Part shown: positions 21,596-59,309 of the stretch, in pieces
How the letters are laid out: every line of letters starts with the position of its first letter
Position numbering within the stretch: position 1 is the stretch's first letter
Assembly: GCA_028829895.1 (NCBI GenBank)
Contig: CM054177.1
Span: 39,739,564 to 39,803,563 of the forward strand
DNA: 64,000 nt
Source of the DNA: Sinotaia quadrata
Taxonomy: Eukaryota > Mollusca > Gastropoda > Architaenioglossa > Viviparidae
Direction of reading: 5' to 3'
Position numbers and translations under genes: made by a program
Notes under the pieces: generated by a model
Databases searched by the model: none
The model's input: the letters and a program-made list of their open reading frames with translations, nothing else
Told to the model about the DNA's origin: nothing

Positions 21596-22335
21596 ATAAA
21601 CAGTTGATTTAGTCGGCCAGTTATCTAAATGAAGTGGTGTTCTGACTCAACACACACTTATTTATGTCGACCTAATTGCTGCGGCCACGTTTGAGAGGTA
21701 CTGTACAACATTTATTTTCTGGCTGTGGATTCAGTTTGTGTCTGAATTCAATTAGCAGCTTGACCACTCGGATGCATAGGCCTTCTGTTTGGTGACGTCT
21801 AAAGTCACTTTAGAAATAGATGTTAACCAGAAGTCAATCAATCAAATAATCAACCATTTAATCATGCATTCAGTAATCAGACCGTCAATCAACCAATCAT
21901 TCAACTTGTACTGACAATTACACGCGCGCATATGTTGTTGAAAAATGTAGATTCATTAATTACACACAATAAATCGTACAGTGTTGAGGGTTTGATGATC
22001 ATGTACGCAAAAAAAAAACGAGGTTAGGGTTGGTTAATGGCATTCAGAAAAAATATATGTATAGAATGAATTTTCTTTTCAGATGAGGTTGTCAAAAGTC
22101 ACCATGAAGTGTTCTTGCAAGAAAACCTTCTGCTCATGCTAGAATTTGTTTCTTTTGTGCTTTTGCCAATGTTTATATTGCTGTTTAGTCTTAGTTCTTT
22201 TTATCTATTTATTAGTATGTTTAAAACAAGATTTACTAAATTTATTAAATCAAGATATACTAGTTTTCTTTAAACGATATTTGATATTTTGTTTTAAACA
22301 CATTTTCTATTTCTTTAAAAACAATACTTACTATT

Positions 22336-22980
22336 TTGTTTAAAACAACTTTTTTTTTTACTATTTTACTATTTTTGCTAAAACTGACATTGGCTATTTT
22401 GCTCAAAATGATATTTATTATTTTGCTAAAACTGACATTGACTACTTTGCTCAAAATGATATTTATTATTTTGCTAAAACTGACATTGACTACTTTGCTC
22501 AAAATGATATTTATTATTTTGCTAATAACGTATTTGACTACTTTTCTCAAAATGATATTTATTATTTTGCTAAAACTGACATTGACTACTTTGCTCAAAA
22601 TGATATTCATTATTTTGCTAATAACGATATTGACTACTTTGCTCAAAATGATATTTATTATTTTGCTAATAACGATATTGACTATTTTGCTCATGATGAT
22701 ATTGACTTGCTCAAAATGGCATTTACAATTTTGTTAATAATGATACTGATTATTTTGCTCAAAATGACATTTACTATTTTACTAATAACGATATTGACTA
22801 CTTTGCTAATAATGATAATAACTACTTTGCTAATAATGATAATGACTACTTTGCTAATAATGATAATAACTACTTTGCTAATAATGATAATGACTACTTT
22901 GCTAATAATGATAATGACTATTTTGCTAATAATGATAATGACTACTTTGCTAATAATGATAATGACTATTTTATTGTCTT
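22336..22980. repeat. minisatellite of 48-bp and 24-bp units, open on both strands
   Basis: 22375-22700 repeats a 48-bp unit (tttgctcaaaatgatattta and ttttgctaaaactgacattg). 22790-22975 repeats a related 24-bp unit (tttgctaataatgataatga). Since the unit is a multiple of three without stops in several frames, hydrophobic frames of 92-144 codons run on both strands. I regard them as repeat products. Confidence 0.92.
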
Positions 22981-23599
22981 CGTGATATAATGTGGTTCGG
23001 AAGTTGAGCATCAAACTGAGAAAATCCAGTATGGAGTGAGTTGGATATTATTTTTTAGGGCAAAGCATTCAGTGTAAGTGTTTGTATTATTTGACATAAA
23101 GTATGTCTATGAACACTCACATCAAGTACTTACTTACATATACTCTACTCAAAACATATATTTGAAATTCATTTATTCTTGTAGCATAGGTTTATTTTTC
23201 TCCATACGACTATTGCGAAACATACTCTTACTTTTATACCATTGTTTTAAGAAATGATTACATCCCTTCAATTTCCTTATAGAAAAATATGCATGCTTAA
23301 TACTGTCTATGATTTTATCCTTAATACTCTCTTGAAGAAAATGCTTGCACCCATAATATTGTCTTATGGAAATGTTACCTCTATAATATTGAGTTATAGA
23401 AAATGTTGACAACAACAGTACTAAAATATAGAAATGCTTACGATCTCTAGAACTCTTGTAGAAAAAGAACTCCTACTGGAGTTCATATATAAAATGAAAT
23501 TTATATTCAAATTTATATAAATATTTTATATTTATTATTTATCACTATCTTAATGTTTTATAGAAAATATTTACAGCCATTGTAAAGTCTTGCATATAA

Positions 23600-23845
23600 T
23601 GTACTGTTATAAAAAAAACATACATCGACACTAGAACTGATTAATAAATAATGAGATATAATGTACTGTTATAAAAACCACACATCGACACTAGAACTGA
23701 TTAATAAATAATGAGATATAATGTACTGTTATAAAAACCACACATCGACACTAGAACTGATTAATAAATAATGAGATATAATGTACTGTTATTAAAACCA
23801 CACATCGACACTAGAACTGATTAATAAATAATGAGATATAATGCC
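23600..23845. repeat. tandem array, 60-bp unit
   Basis: Four near-identical units with acacatcgacactagaactg and taataaataatgagatataa. Confidence 0.95.
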
Positions 23846-23869
23846 TAATATGAGAATCACGCGTATCAT

Positions 23870-24620
23870 GTACCACAGCTGAATGAAAGATCTGGGAAAG
23901 GCGCGTAATTAATAATGTAATGTAGTCTCGAGTGTAGGAATATTTTATAATTAATAATATGAAGTTGTCTCGTGTGGGAATAGTGAGTAATTAATAATGT
24001 AATTTCATCTCTAACATATAGCATTAGTAATTAATATCAGTATCATGTAATGTCTAATATGGGAATAGAGATAATTAGTATTGTGATGCAAGTTTATGTA
24101 TCGGAATAGCGAGTAATTAATGAGATGTAACCTAAAATATAGCTACAGCACACAATTAATATTCTGATATAATGTCTCCTTTTGGAATGGCATATAATGA
24201 ATAATCTAATGTAATATCTAACGTGGGAATAGCCAAGTCATGCCTGATTGATTAACAGTGCACGATTAACACTGTCACATTAAATGTTGTACAGATAATA
24301 ACAGTGCACGATTAACACTGTCACATTAAATGTTGTACAGATAGAAACAGTGCACGATTAACACTGTCACATTAAATGTTGTACAGATAGAAACAGTGCA
24401 TTGTTAACATTACGAAGTAGAACTATAATACGAGAATACACATAATTAATAAAGAGATGGATGTCTAAAATTGCAAACTGCATAATTAATAATAAAATAT
24501 AACGTTTAATATTACAAGCTGTGTTATTAATAATGCAATTTACAGCTTACAAACTGCATGGTTAATGATGCGGTGTAACGTTTAATATTACAAGCTTCGT
24601 GATTTTTATTAATAATGTGG
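23870..24620. repeat. old diverged arrays plus a younger about 50-bp array
   Basis: 24255-24400 holds three or four close copies with aacagtgcacgattaacact. The flanks contain strongly diverged repeats sharing taattaataatg. Confidence 0.75.
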
Positions 24621-24804
24621 TGCAATACTGAGTACAAAATGGTGCTTGTTTAAAAATGCTTTGTAAAGTCTAATGACATGATTATTAATGCTAAGTAACT
24701 TTTAATATTAGAATAATGCATAAATAATAATGAAAGTAATATATGGTACAATAGTTATGTTGTTCTTGATTAGCAGTGTTTTCTAAAGGTTTATATAGTA
24801 CTTG

Positions 24805-24990
24805 ATTAACAAAGCAATGTAAAGTGTGGTACGAGGATGTCACATCATGAGTAAAGCAATGTAAAGTGTGGTACGAGGATGTCACATCATGAGTAAAGCA
24901 ATGTAAAGTGTGGTTCGAGGATGTCACATCATGAGTAAAGCAATGTAAAGTGTGGTTCGAGGATGCCACATCATGAGTAAAGCAATGTTA
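24805..24990. repeat. tandem array, about 42-bp unit
   Basis: Four to five units around gtaaagcaatgtaaagtgtg and gaggatgtcacatcatga. Confidence 0.95.
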
Positions 24991-25339
24991 ATCTGATAGT
25001 ATGTATGATTAGAGTACCACGCAAAATCGAACATTATATTAGTTCGTCAATAGGATGTTGTGTCTGATACAATAACAGTGATCATTTAATGATGCGATGT
25101 TACGTCTGTAGGATACTAGGCCTGACTGATAAAGTGAGTTCATGCATGATAAGTAAAACAAAAACGGTACGTAATGTCCCGTATGCGTGCATTCAGAGAA
25201 AGGTCAAACTAGTGAGCCTGCACTCCAGTCATAAATGACAACGTTCGCTACATCAAGTTTGTTGATATAACATCCGAAAGGTAGAGAGTGCACATTGATA
25301 ACGGCTATTGACCCATCGGTTTATATTCTACAAAACAAT

Positions 25340-25386
25340 GACTATTCATCCATTCATCCATCCATCCGTCTATCTATCTATCTATT

Positions 25387-25452
<66 letters not shown>

Positions 25453-25453
25453 A
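25340..25453. repeat. (ATCC)n and (TCTA)n microsatellite
   Basis: Compound tetranucleotide tract with an interrupting TC run. Confidence 0.95.
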
Positions 25454-25509
25454 AGGACTTTGTATAAAATAATGCAATACGTAAGAAAACCGTAGCTAAT
25501 AGATTTCAA

Positions 25510-25870
25510 ATGCAACATGACGATATGTAACAAATAAATATATTTACTCAAAGATACCCAAGAACTAAAAGGATCTATAAATATAACATGACGATATGTA
25601 ACAAATAAATATATTTACTCAAAGATACCCAAGAACTAAAAGGATCTAAAATTTATAACATGACGATATGTAACAAATAAATATATTTACTCAAAGATAC
25701 CCAAGAACTAAAAGGATCTATAAATGTAACATGACGATATGTAACAAATAAATATATTTACTCAAAGATACCCATGAACTAAAACGATCTATAAAATTAA
25801 CATGACGATATGTAACAAATAAATATATTTACTCAAAGATACCCATGAACTAAAAGGATCTATAAATATA
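25510..25870. repeat. tandem array, about 72-bp unit
   Basis: Five units containing acatgacgatatgtaacaaa and actcaaagatacccaagaac. Confidence 0.95.
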
Positions 25871-26239
25871 CGTTTTAAATAGACAACTACTCAGAAAGAC
25901 AACTGTGCCTGCTAATGACACAAAATGTGTCTCTAAGCAAACAAAAAACGTTGACTTTGTTTTGACTTTGCTTTTAGAATATGGAAATGATACTTGTTAG
26001 TTGATACTCAAGAGTAGGAGTGTTATAATGTAGATGATTATAACAGAAACGTTTATTATAATGCAGATGATTTTACAATAGTGTTATAATTTAGTACTTT
26101 AAGAGTATCGTGTGTTTAATATAGCTGATTAATAGTAGAGAGTTATAGCTGATAAAAATGGAATATATCATAATATAGTACTTTAAGAGTAGTGTGTGTC
26201 TATATATCTGAGCAACACTAGCAAGTTACAATACAGCTG

Positions 26240-26510
26240 ATAAAAATAGCGCGTGCTATAGCCTATAGTATAGTTGACTGAAAATAACGCGTGATATAGT
26301 ATAGGTGACTGAAAATAGCGCGTGCTATAGTATAGTTGATTGAAAATAGCGCGTGCTATAGTATAGTTGACTGAAAATAGCGCGTGCTATAGTATAGTTG
26401 ACTGAAAATAGCGCGTGCTATAGCATAGTTGACTGAAAATAGCGCGTACTATAGTATAGTTGACTGAAAATAGCGCGTGCTATTGTATAGTTGACTGAAA
26501 ATAGCGTGTC
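26240..26510. repeat. tandem array, about 29-bp unit
   Basis: About nine units around tagttgactgaaaatagcgc. The CpG-containing GCGCG core is kept in most units. Confidence 0.95.
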
Positions 26511-26779
26511 ACAATAGTTCTTTAGAATTAGTTATAACGAACGATTAAAATTATGGAGTGCTTTCGATATAGCAGTAAAATCAGCATACTTATGTTCCAT
26601 TTTCACATTGTTAAAAGAAATGTGTGCATGTGTGGGTGTATCGATGTGTGTGTGAGAGAGGAGGGGAGAGACAGACGTTGTCAAAGTTCAGTTTCTTAAA
26701 ACTGGATGGAGGATTTGAAGGCAGTGGAGGCGTTGATCCTGGGTAGCCTACTACTTGTACATAAGGCATAAATACACAT

Positions 26780-26845
26780 AATCTTTAATCTTTTAACATT
26801 TAATCTTTTAACATCTAATCTTTTAACATTTAATCTTTCTAACAT
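26780..26845. repeat. short tandem array, 18-bp unit
   Basis: Four units of taatcttttaacatt. Confidence 0.9.
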
Positions 26846-26884
26846 TCCTGATGCATAAGTTTCAGTATGTCACTTGATTACTGA

Positions 26885-27555
26885 TATGTGAATGTTTCTA
26901 ACTGTTTCTTGATATGTGAATGTTTCTAACTGTTTCTTGATGTGTGAATGTTTCTAAATGTTTCTTGATGTGTGAATTTTAACTGTTTCTTGATGTGTGA
27001 ATGTTTCTAACTGTTTCTTGATATGTGAATGTTTCTAACTGTTTCTTGATGTGTGAATGTTTCTAACTGTTTCTTGATGTGTGAATGTTTCTAAATGTTT
27101 CTTGGTGTGTGAATGTTTCTAACTGTTTCTTGATGTGTGAATGTTTCTGTTTCTTGATATGTGAATGTTTCTAACTGTTTCTTGATGTGTGAATTTTAAC
27201 TGTTTCTTGATGTGTGAATGTTTCTAACTGTTTCTTGATGTGTGAATGTTTCTAACTGTTTCTTGATGTGTGAATGTTTCTAACTGTTTCTTGATGTGTG
27301 AATGTTTCTAAATGTTTCTTGGTGTGTGAATGTTTCTAACTGTTTCTTGATGTGTGAATGTTTCTGTTTCTTGATATGTGAATGTTTCTAACTGTTTCTT
27401 GATGTGTGAATTTTAACTGTTTCTTGATGTGTGAATGTTTCTAACTGTTTCTTGATGTGTGAATGTTTCTAACTGTTACTTCATATGTAAATGTTGCAAA
27501 ATATTTCTTGATGTGCGAATGTTTCTAAATGTTATTTGATATGAAAATGTTTCAG
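26885..27555. repeat. tandem array, 28-bp unit with higher-order structure
   Basis: More than twenty units around gtttctaactgtttcttgat. A block of several units, including a shortened unit (gaattttaactgtttc), recurs, so higher-order duplication has occurred. Confidence 0.95.
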
Positions 27556-27599
27556 AATATCACGTGACGATAGCATGACTACCAGCACTAGTCAACTGC

Positions 27600-28010
27600 T
27601 TAGTTCGTTTCCTGAATATTTGCCAAGGGAACATCACTTCTCAATGGTAACTATGTGATGAGTGTAAAGTCCAGACACACCACTCCTCAATGGTAACTTA
27701 GTGATGTGTGTAAAGTCCAGGCACATAACTTCTCAATGGTAATTAATTGATGAATGTAACATCTAGGTACATCACTTTTCAATGGTAACTATATGATGAG
27801 TGTAAAGTCCAGACACACCGCTACTCAATGGTAATTATGCGATGATTGTAAAATTCAGAGACACCACTTCTCAGTGATAATTGTGTGATGAGTGTAAAGT
27901 CCATGGATATCATTTCTCAGTGGTAACTTAGTGATGTGTGTAAAGTCCAGGCACATAACTTTGCGATGGTAATTAATTGATGAATGAAAAGGTACACTAC
28001 TTCTCAATAA
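27600..28010. repeat. degenerate tandem array, about 60-bp unit
   Basis: Six to seven units with acttctcaatggtaact and gtgtaaagtccagacaca. Confidence 0.85.
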
Positions 28011-28199
28011 TTAAAACAGGCTTAATTTGCCTAGACTACTTCTGACAACAATGGACATTGAATGCAATATGCAATTAAGTTATAATAATGAACAATGATG
28101 CAGGCTACACTCCAGTCAGTCAATAACAATGAACAGTGATGCAGGCAAAATCAGATTCGAGTTATTGCACTGAATCGTGATGAAGACTATCCTTAATTC

Positions 28200-28376
28200 A
28201 AGTATTACAGAAACAGAAATGAAGGCTATATACATCCAGGTTACAGAAGACAGAAATGAAGGCTATATATATATCCAGGTTGTTACAGAGGACAGAAATG
28301 AAGGCTATATACATTCAGGTTGTTACAGAGACAGAAATGAAGGCTATATACATTCAGGTTGTTACAGAAATGAAGG
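28200..28376. repeat. tandem array, about 39-bp unit, hAT insertion target
   Basis: Units around gaaggctatatacattcagg. The hAT element at 28385 is inserted in the last unit and its target duplication is the unit's ctatatac. Confidence 0.9.
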
Positions 28377-28384
28377 CCGTATAC

Positions 28385-29854
28385 CAGTGGTCCCCAACCT
28401 TCTTATAACCAAGAACACATTCAAATTTTCAGGAGAATGTGGCTGGCGCCAACAATTTTTCGAAGCTTAGTTTCTTACATTGTACATTAAACAACACGTT
28501 AAACATCATATTTAGTTAATATATAATATATTAATCTATAACATTAAAGAGTTAATTTTATACGTATAAAGTTATCATTCAATTTTCGGCAATTATTCTT
28601 TAACTATTACTATGTGAACTTGCTCCTTTTAATCTACCTGGCAAATAAAATAAGTAATTTTACAAAACAAATATCATAAAGAGTCTTCATGTTATTTATA
28701 TTTTAAAAGTTAATATTGTTGAATGAGTGGTCGAAATATATTTATTATTCTAAATTTAACACAGATGGCCAGTTATAGTTAATTGAACTATTCTTTATAT
28801 TGTTACCTATAAGTGGATTTCAGTGGCAAGCGTACAGATATAAAAAACACAAGTCTTATTTCTACTTGAATCCAGATTTAAATAGGCAAGCACACAAATA
28901 TGAATAGGTTTTATTTCTACTTGAATCCAAGATTTCAATAAATAAGCACATATGAAAGATTTAACCACAAGTTTTCATCAGTAATGATTGGAGAAAATGC
29001 AATATTAATTTACGTGCTTTTTGTAATAAGTCAATGTGATTTCTAGCACTGCATGGGGAAAAGGTATTAATTCATGTGCTTTTTGTAATACGACAGTGTG
29101 CGTTTTGGCACTGCATTTCATCAGGAGAATAACAAAATAACAAAAATTGACCTGGGGTGTGAGCAATCATCAAGATGGGCGTAGGTAAGTCAAGACCCGT
29201 ATTTACTGTACGCTACATTTTTTAAAGATGGAAACCCCTTTCGGTCAACCAGATGTTGTTTTAAATTCACCTTTTGAGTACGATTTCAAAGATGGAAACC
29301 CCTTTCGGTCAACCAGATGTTGTTTTAAATTCACCTTTTGAGTACGATTTCAAAGATGGAAACCCCTTTCGGTCAACCAGATGTTGTTTTAAATTCACCT
29401 TTTGAGTACGATTTCCCCCAAAATATCATTTTAAAGGTCCGAGATCTCCAGTTCCACTTTTCGTCTTACTTGAATGAAGCTGGCAATTGATGTAGCCATT
29501 TTATTTAACCTCTAGGTCACCGGTTTAATGATGATGAATTGTTCAAATATTTCAAATTGCTCCAGAAGTTTTTGAATGTGGATAACCAGTAGAGTAGTAG
29601 CCATGTACTATTAACCAGTAGTTAAAAGCACTGCCATGTACCATTTACTTCATACTTCATACTTCGGAAGTGTACAAGATACTTCGCCTTCATTTGTATC
29701 ATCCAGAAAACCAGTTTTGCTTAGTATGAATTTACAGAACCCAACATGATGACGAGAGGTTGGGTAGATCAACATGCATCTACACTGCTTTTCACACCTT
29801 GTCGTGGGCGCATGTAAATGGCTCGGTGGGCGCCATGGTGCTTGAATACCACTG
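28385..29854 (+). mobile_element. non-autonomous hAT element (copy C)
   Basis: Starts with CAGTGGTCCCCAACC and ends ACCACTG, flanked by CCGTATAC (28377-28384) and CTATATAC (29855-29862), an 8-bp target duplication with two changes. Stretches through the element match parts of the longer copy at 41755-45523, such as ctgcatttcatcag and gtttttgaatgtg, but most of the transposase is absent: an internally deleted derivative. A 63-bp internal unit (gatggaaacccctttcggtc) is tandemly triplicated at 29228-29413. Confidence 0.8.
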
Positions 29855-30075
29855 CTATATACCAATCAAGTTAATAAATGTAATCACGGGTTTAGAACCA
29901 CTGCTATATACCAATCAAGTTAATAAATGTAATCACAGGTTTAGAACCACTGCTATATACCAATCAAGTTAATAAATGTAATCACAGGTTTAGAACCACT
30001 GCTATATACCAATCAAGTTAATAAATGTACTCACCGGGTTGAGATCCACTGCTATATACCAATCAAGTTATTAAA
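29855..30075. repeat. tandem array, about 52-bp unit containing a hAT end
   Basis: Four units of ctatataccaatcaagttaa, each ending gaaccactg. The unit spans the hAT right terminus and its target duplication, so the array was made by duplicating the transposon-host junction. Confidence 0.85.
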
Positions 30076-30194
30076 ATGTACAGTAAAAACCAACACATTT
30101 TCTTCGTCTGTTGTTTCCCAGAGCTCCCGTTATTACCGGTATCACTTGCGCTTTTACATTATGTCAGGGAAAATTTGCGTATCCCTATTTCTAG

Positions 30195-30415
30195 ATTTTT
30201 CCACTTTCGGAAATATTGTGACGGTAAACGTTGTCTTTAATGTTGTAGAAGAGAAAACGTTTACAGCGCCCGCATATCCGCCATGTGAGAGGGACGAGTG
30301 GGATCTTCTAAAGAATTATTAATAACATAAATTAAGATTCTCATCATTTGAATTAGTTATGGATGATTAATCAATCATAATAACCATAATCATTAACTAG
30401 TTGCCGTAGGCGTCA
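30195..30415 (+). mobile_element. fragment of the inverted-repeat element (third copy)
   Basis: Matches the right end of copy A (about 8310-8525): gagaaaacgtttacagcgcc through cattaacta and gtcac. Heavily diverged. Confidence 0.65.
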
Positions 30416-30479
30416 CACACTCTTAGTCTTTGGATTACTAATTTAAGATTTTTAGTTTTTTTCGTTCTCTTGTTTTGCC

Positions 30480-30790
30480 CTGTCATTTAGTAATTTGCTC
30501 TCCCATTGGACATGTTGACAGCTATATTACCTGTCATTTAGTAATTTGCTCTCCCATTGGACATGTTGACAGCTATATTACCTGTCATTTAGTAATTTGC
30601 TCTCCCATTGGACATGTTGACAGCTATATTACCTGTCATTTAGTAATTTGCTCTCCCATTGGACATGTTGACAGCTATATTACCTGTCATTTAGTAATTT
30701 GCTCTCCCATTGGACATGTTGACAGCTATATTACCTGTCATTTAGTAATTTGCTCTCCCATTGGACATGTTGACAGCTATATTACCTGAT
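30480..30790. repeat. tandem array, 51-bp unit, upstream of ABCG8 exon A
   Basis: Six nearly identical units around cctgtcatttagtaatttgc and cccattggacatgttgac. The unit length is a multiple of three, so an open frame results that is not considered real. Confidence 0.97.
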
Positions 30791-30805
30791 CTTTGTACAG
30801 GACAC

Positions 30806-30900
30806 CAATTAAAACTACTACAACAACAACTACTGCTACTACTCTACTACTAGTACTACTACTTACTACTTCTACTAACTACTACCACTACTACTACTTT
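30806..30900. repeat. (ACT)n microsatellite
   Basis: Imperfect ACT and ACA triplets directly before ABCG8 exon A. Confidence 0.9.
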
Positions 30901-30939
30901 GTCTTGTTTTTAAACTGTTTTTATAAGGAGGTGCATCAG

Positions 30940-56176
<25,237 letters not shown>

Positions 56177-56464
56177 TTTAACATCTTTCCTTGCTCGGTC
56201 TCGCTTGTCTCTTGCCCAAGGAAAGCATCACAGATTATTCAGTGTTCACTTGTGTATGACCGTAGTATTCTAGATTAAATACAACCCTTTACTCATCAAT
56301 TTCCGGGACAGCAGTGACATGTATCGATGTGTCTTGTAGAATTCCCGGCACAACAGAGACATGTATCAATTAGTCTTGCAGCGACCAGCGGTTAATAATC
56401 GCATTCGATTAATTGGACGTTTTACATCCCAAAGCTGGTTTATGAGAAAGTAATCAGTTAAAAC

Positions 56465-56756
56465 TAGTGTTTGCATATAATCGTAAAATTCATAACCGGT
56501 TATAATCGTCAAATTTTTTAGTAACCGGTTAATAATTTAATCGATTAATCGGTATTATGTATGTATGTATATATGAAAATTATTTTTATACAACTGTAAT
56601 GGTTAAGAGATTTGTTATATTATATAATACTATCATAATATCATGTTATTATTAGAAATATTTTTTATACAACTGTAGTGGTTAAATAGTTTGTTATATT
56701 ATATAATACTATCATAATATCATGAACCGATTATTTTTAACCGGTTGTAAACCCTA
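56465..56756 (+). mobile_element. short hAT-type MITE with perfect 8-bp target duplication
   Basis: 292 bp, flanked by GTTAAAAC at 56457-56464 and 56757-56764. The left end TAGTGTTTGC and reversed right end TAGGGTTTAC are inverted repeats. Inside are AACCGGTT motifs and an 85-bp direct duplication (gttatattatataatactat). No coding sequence. Confidence 0.85.
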
Positions 56757-57085
56757 GTTAAAACAGGAATAACGTCTTTGCATAAATTTAGACGTGGTTG
56801 AATGTACATTACTCGGATAGATACCAACCGACCAGCAGTTATTATAGCTGTATACATGTATAATTCAGTATAAGTTATTACCCCCTACGAGTACGTGCCA
56901 TATTCGTCCATTTATTCTATTCATGGTGATCAGTGACAAAGACCTGTCAGTAATGTCCTGTGAATAAGAAATGTGAGTACTGTCACGTGACTAAAACTTG
57001 TCTGTTTTGTCATTTGTGTAAGACCCATCAGTACTCTTATTTGAATAAGATGTCAATATTGTCATTTGAGTAAGATTTTCTACTT

Positions 57086-59309
57086 CAGTGGTCCCCAACC
57101 TTTTCATCGCCGCGGACCGGTCAACGCTTGATAATTTTGCTGCGGACCGGTCAACGCTTGATAATTTTACCGCGGCCCGATGATGTGGGGGGACGTTGAT
57201 TGTTTATATTTTAGATTGTTTTGATTTAATAATTTTAATTTAATTGTATTTAAACGTGCCTTCAAATTAAAATACAGTTACACCAAAAAATGAATATAAA
57301 GTGATTTAACATTTTAACTCACAAGAACGCTAAATCAGAGAGAACCCTGAGCTTGTTTCTTTGCAACGAGAGGGTTCCATCTGGGGGTAATAGGAGACAA
57401 TTACACCCGAAGTGAGTTGCTTATGTCCATCCATTGTTTTGTTTTGGTTGCTGTCACTGCAGAAAACCCCGCTTCACACAAATAGGATTCGGAAATGGCA
57501 ATACGGATTTAAGTGCTGTGGTGGCCGTTGTTGTATTGGCAGGTGAGGGGGTTTACAGAGCCCAGGATAATACCACATCGTCTGTACTTAGTGTGTATGT
57601 GCGCCCAGGATGTTCATTCTCCACCCTGTAATGTTCACCAGTGGTGTTGTTGTTGTCGTTGGCACTGTTGTTGTTGATGTCCCCGGTAGCCGTTGGACTG
57701 TATGTAGGTGGGTGTTGGCGGCAAGCATTAGTTGAATTAGATCCGCAATGGGGTGGTTATAATATCCCCACTGCATGTGATGTTGCTCCCTGTGCTGCCA
57801 CCGTTGTTGTTGTGGATTCTGTTGTTGTGGCTGTAGTAGATGATACTGTTGTTGTCGTCTGATGTGTTGTGGCGGGCGCCATCTTTTTGATTTGGGGCTC
57901 CGTTCTGTAGTGTTTCCTCGTGTGTCTGTTGTGGTTTTCTTTGTTGCAGTCCCTGGTGGTGACTCTGGCTGTGGATTGGGGGCAGTTGGTTTAGTCGTTG
58001 TTGTTGTTTCTTATGGTGTAGTTGGAGCGTTGTCGACTTCTGTTTCGGTCTTTGCGTCAGTTGTCTTCACTTCTTTTTCTGTTTGTATTTTTCTTTCTTG
58101 CGTCTTGATATGTACCGTTTGTGTGCTGGAGATTTTTTTGGCGTTTCTTCTTATTTTCGGTGGTAGTTGTTTTAATTTCTTTTTCTTTGCTGATAGAGCT
58201 TGTAGTCTGAGTTTCCTTATTATCTGTTGTGGGTTTTTGGAGTTTGCGAGAATGCCTGGCTGATTTCTTGTTTTGCTGTTTGAGTTGAATTCACTTTGGC
58301 CGTAGGTGGAATTTTCCAGATGATGTTGGTGTTTATTCCACTTTCTCTTGTAGTGGCTTGTAGAGTTTGGGTGGAAACGTGGCTTTTTCCTTTGACTGTT
58401 TGAGTTGTGCCCGTCTTCCTGTGTGGGTTTTCGCGTTGTTTTCTCCTTTTCCGTTTGTGAAGAGCGTGTTTTTTTTGTCGGCGTTATTTTCCAGAAGATG
58501 TCTGTCTGTGTTTCACAGTCTGTTGATGTAGTTTTTTTTTCGTGTTGCCTTGTCAGGTGCTTGTTTAAAATCTTATGGAAACCAATTGCGGTTAAGATGG
58601 CTTGTTGTCTAGTGTAAGTTCATCTTCTGTTTTTGTGTGGAAGAGGGTCAACAGCAAATTAGTGAACGCATTTTTTAGTTCAACGTTTTTAGTTTCTAGT
58701 GTGAAGGTGAAGGGGGTAACTTTTCGTATGCCCCCATTTTCGGTTGGTTTGCTGATTTCACAGCAGTATTTTGTCCAGTCTTCTCCTTTGTACTTCTTAA
58801 TGTTTGCATCTCTTCAAGCCTCTTTTGCCGTATCTGTCTCAGCTGTGCTATGCGCTCGTTTGTGAAACAGAAAGGGCCGTCCGCATGTTCTGTGACTGAC
58901 TCAGAATCGCGTAAAATGTCACTTGGTGGAGTGGGCAGTAGTGGCATTTTTGCCAGCCCTGAAAAGGGCTGAGTCTTAGTGCTGGTTTGTCTGGTGTGGC
59001 GCTTTGACATGACTCTCCTTTCGGCGGTCCAATGGATGGAGTGCGTTCGTCGGTGGTCCGAAGCGAAGTGTGTTGGTGTGGTTGGGAAGTAGCGCTCGAA
59101 TTCTTTAAAAGCAAAGACAGATGATCGTGCACCAACTGGGAGAATGAATGCTCAGACTCAATCTCGTCCATGGAAAGTCGCACAAACCCGAAAGAAATAC
59201 ACCAGAGTAAAAATAAAATTGGGGGACCCTGTACCATTTGGTCCGCGGACCGGTACCATATGGTCCACGGACCGGTACCGGTCCGCGGACCGGGGGTTGG
59301 GGACCACTG
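57086..59309 (-). mobile_element. hAT element, perfect 15-bp TIRs and 8-bp target duplication
   Basis: CAGTGGTCCCCAACC at 57086-57100 is matched exactly by its complement at 59295-59309, with TTCTACTT on both sides (57078-57085, 59310-59317). Subterminal GCGGACCGG repeats are typical of this hAT group. The 2.2-kb body is more GC-rich than its flanks and carries decayed frames on the minus strand that do not look like transposase. Confidence 0.93.
57590..59010 (-). pseudogene. decayed frame(s) carried in the hAT element, function not recognised
   Basis: Minus-strand reading begins MSKRHTRQTSTKTQPFSG (59010) and includes FTNERIAQLRQIRQKRLEEM; it then needs a frame change near 58700 to continue as FTLETKNVELKNAFTNLLL. 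Further down are lysine-rich (AKKKKLKQLPPKIRRNAKK) and glutamine-rich stretches with several stops. The hydrophilic, repeat-poor composition differs from the intron arrays. It could be captured host sequence or a retroelement ORF. No hAT catalytic blocks seen. Confidence 0.4.

Noticed and set aside
26885..27555. Regularly spaced repeats resembling a CRISPR array
   Set aside because: Eukaryotic context, no unique spacers (units are contiguous and diverge gradually) and no cas genes.
30475..30789. 104-codon open frame with a 17-residue repeat upstream of ABCG8
   Set aside because: It is only a 51-bp minisatellite read in frame; it ends before ABCG8 exon A and lacks a donor.
30793..30939. ATG at 30793 as the ABCG8 start
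   Set aside because: The frame would read through an ACT microsatellite (threonine run) and a pyrimidine tract that looks like intron before an acceptor. The family N-terminus is absent.
57862..58263. 133-codon plus-strand hydrophobic frame in the hAT element
   Set aside because: Val/Phe/Cys-rich composition is the complement of a lysine/glutamine/threonine-rich minus-strand frame, which is the more plausible coding direction.
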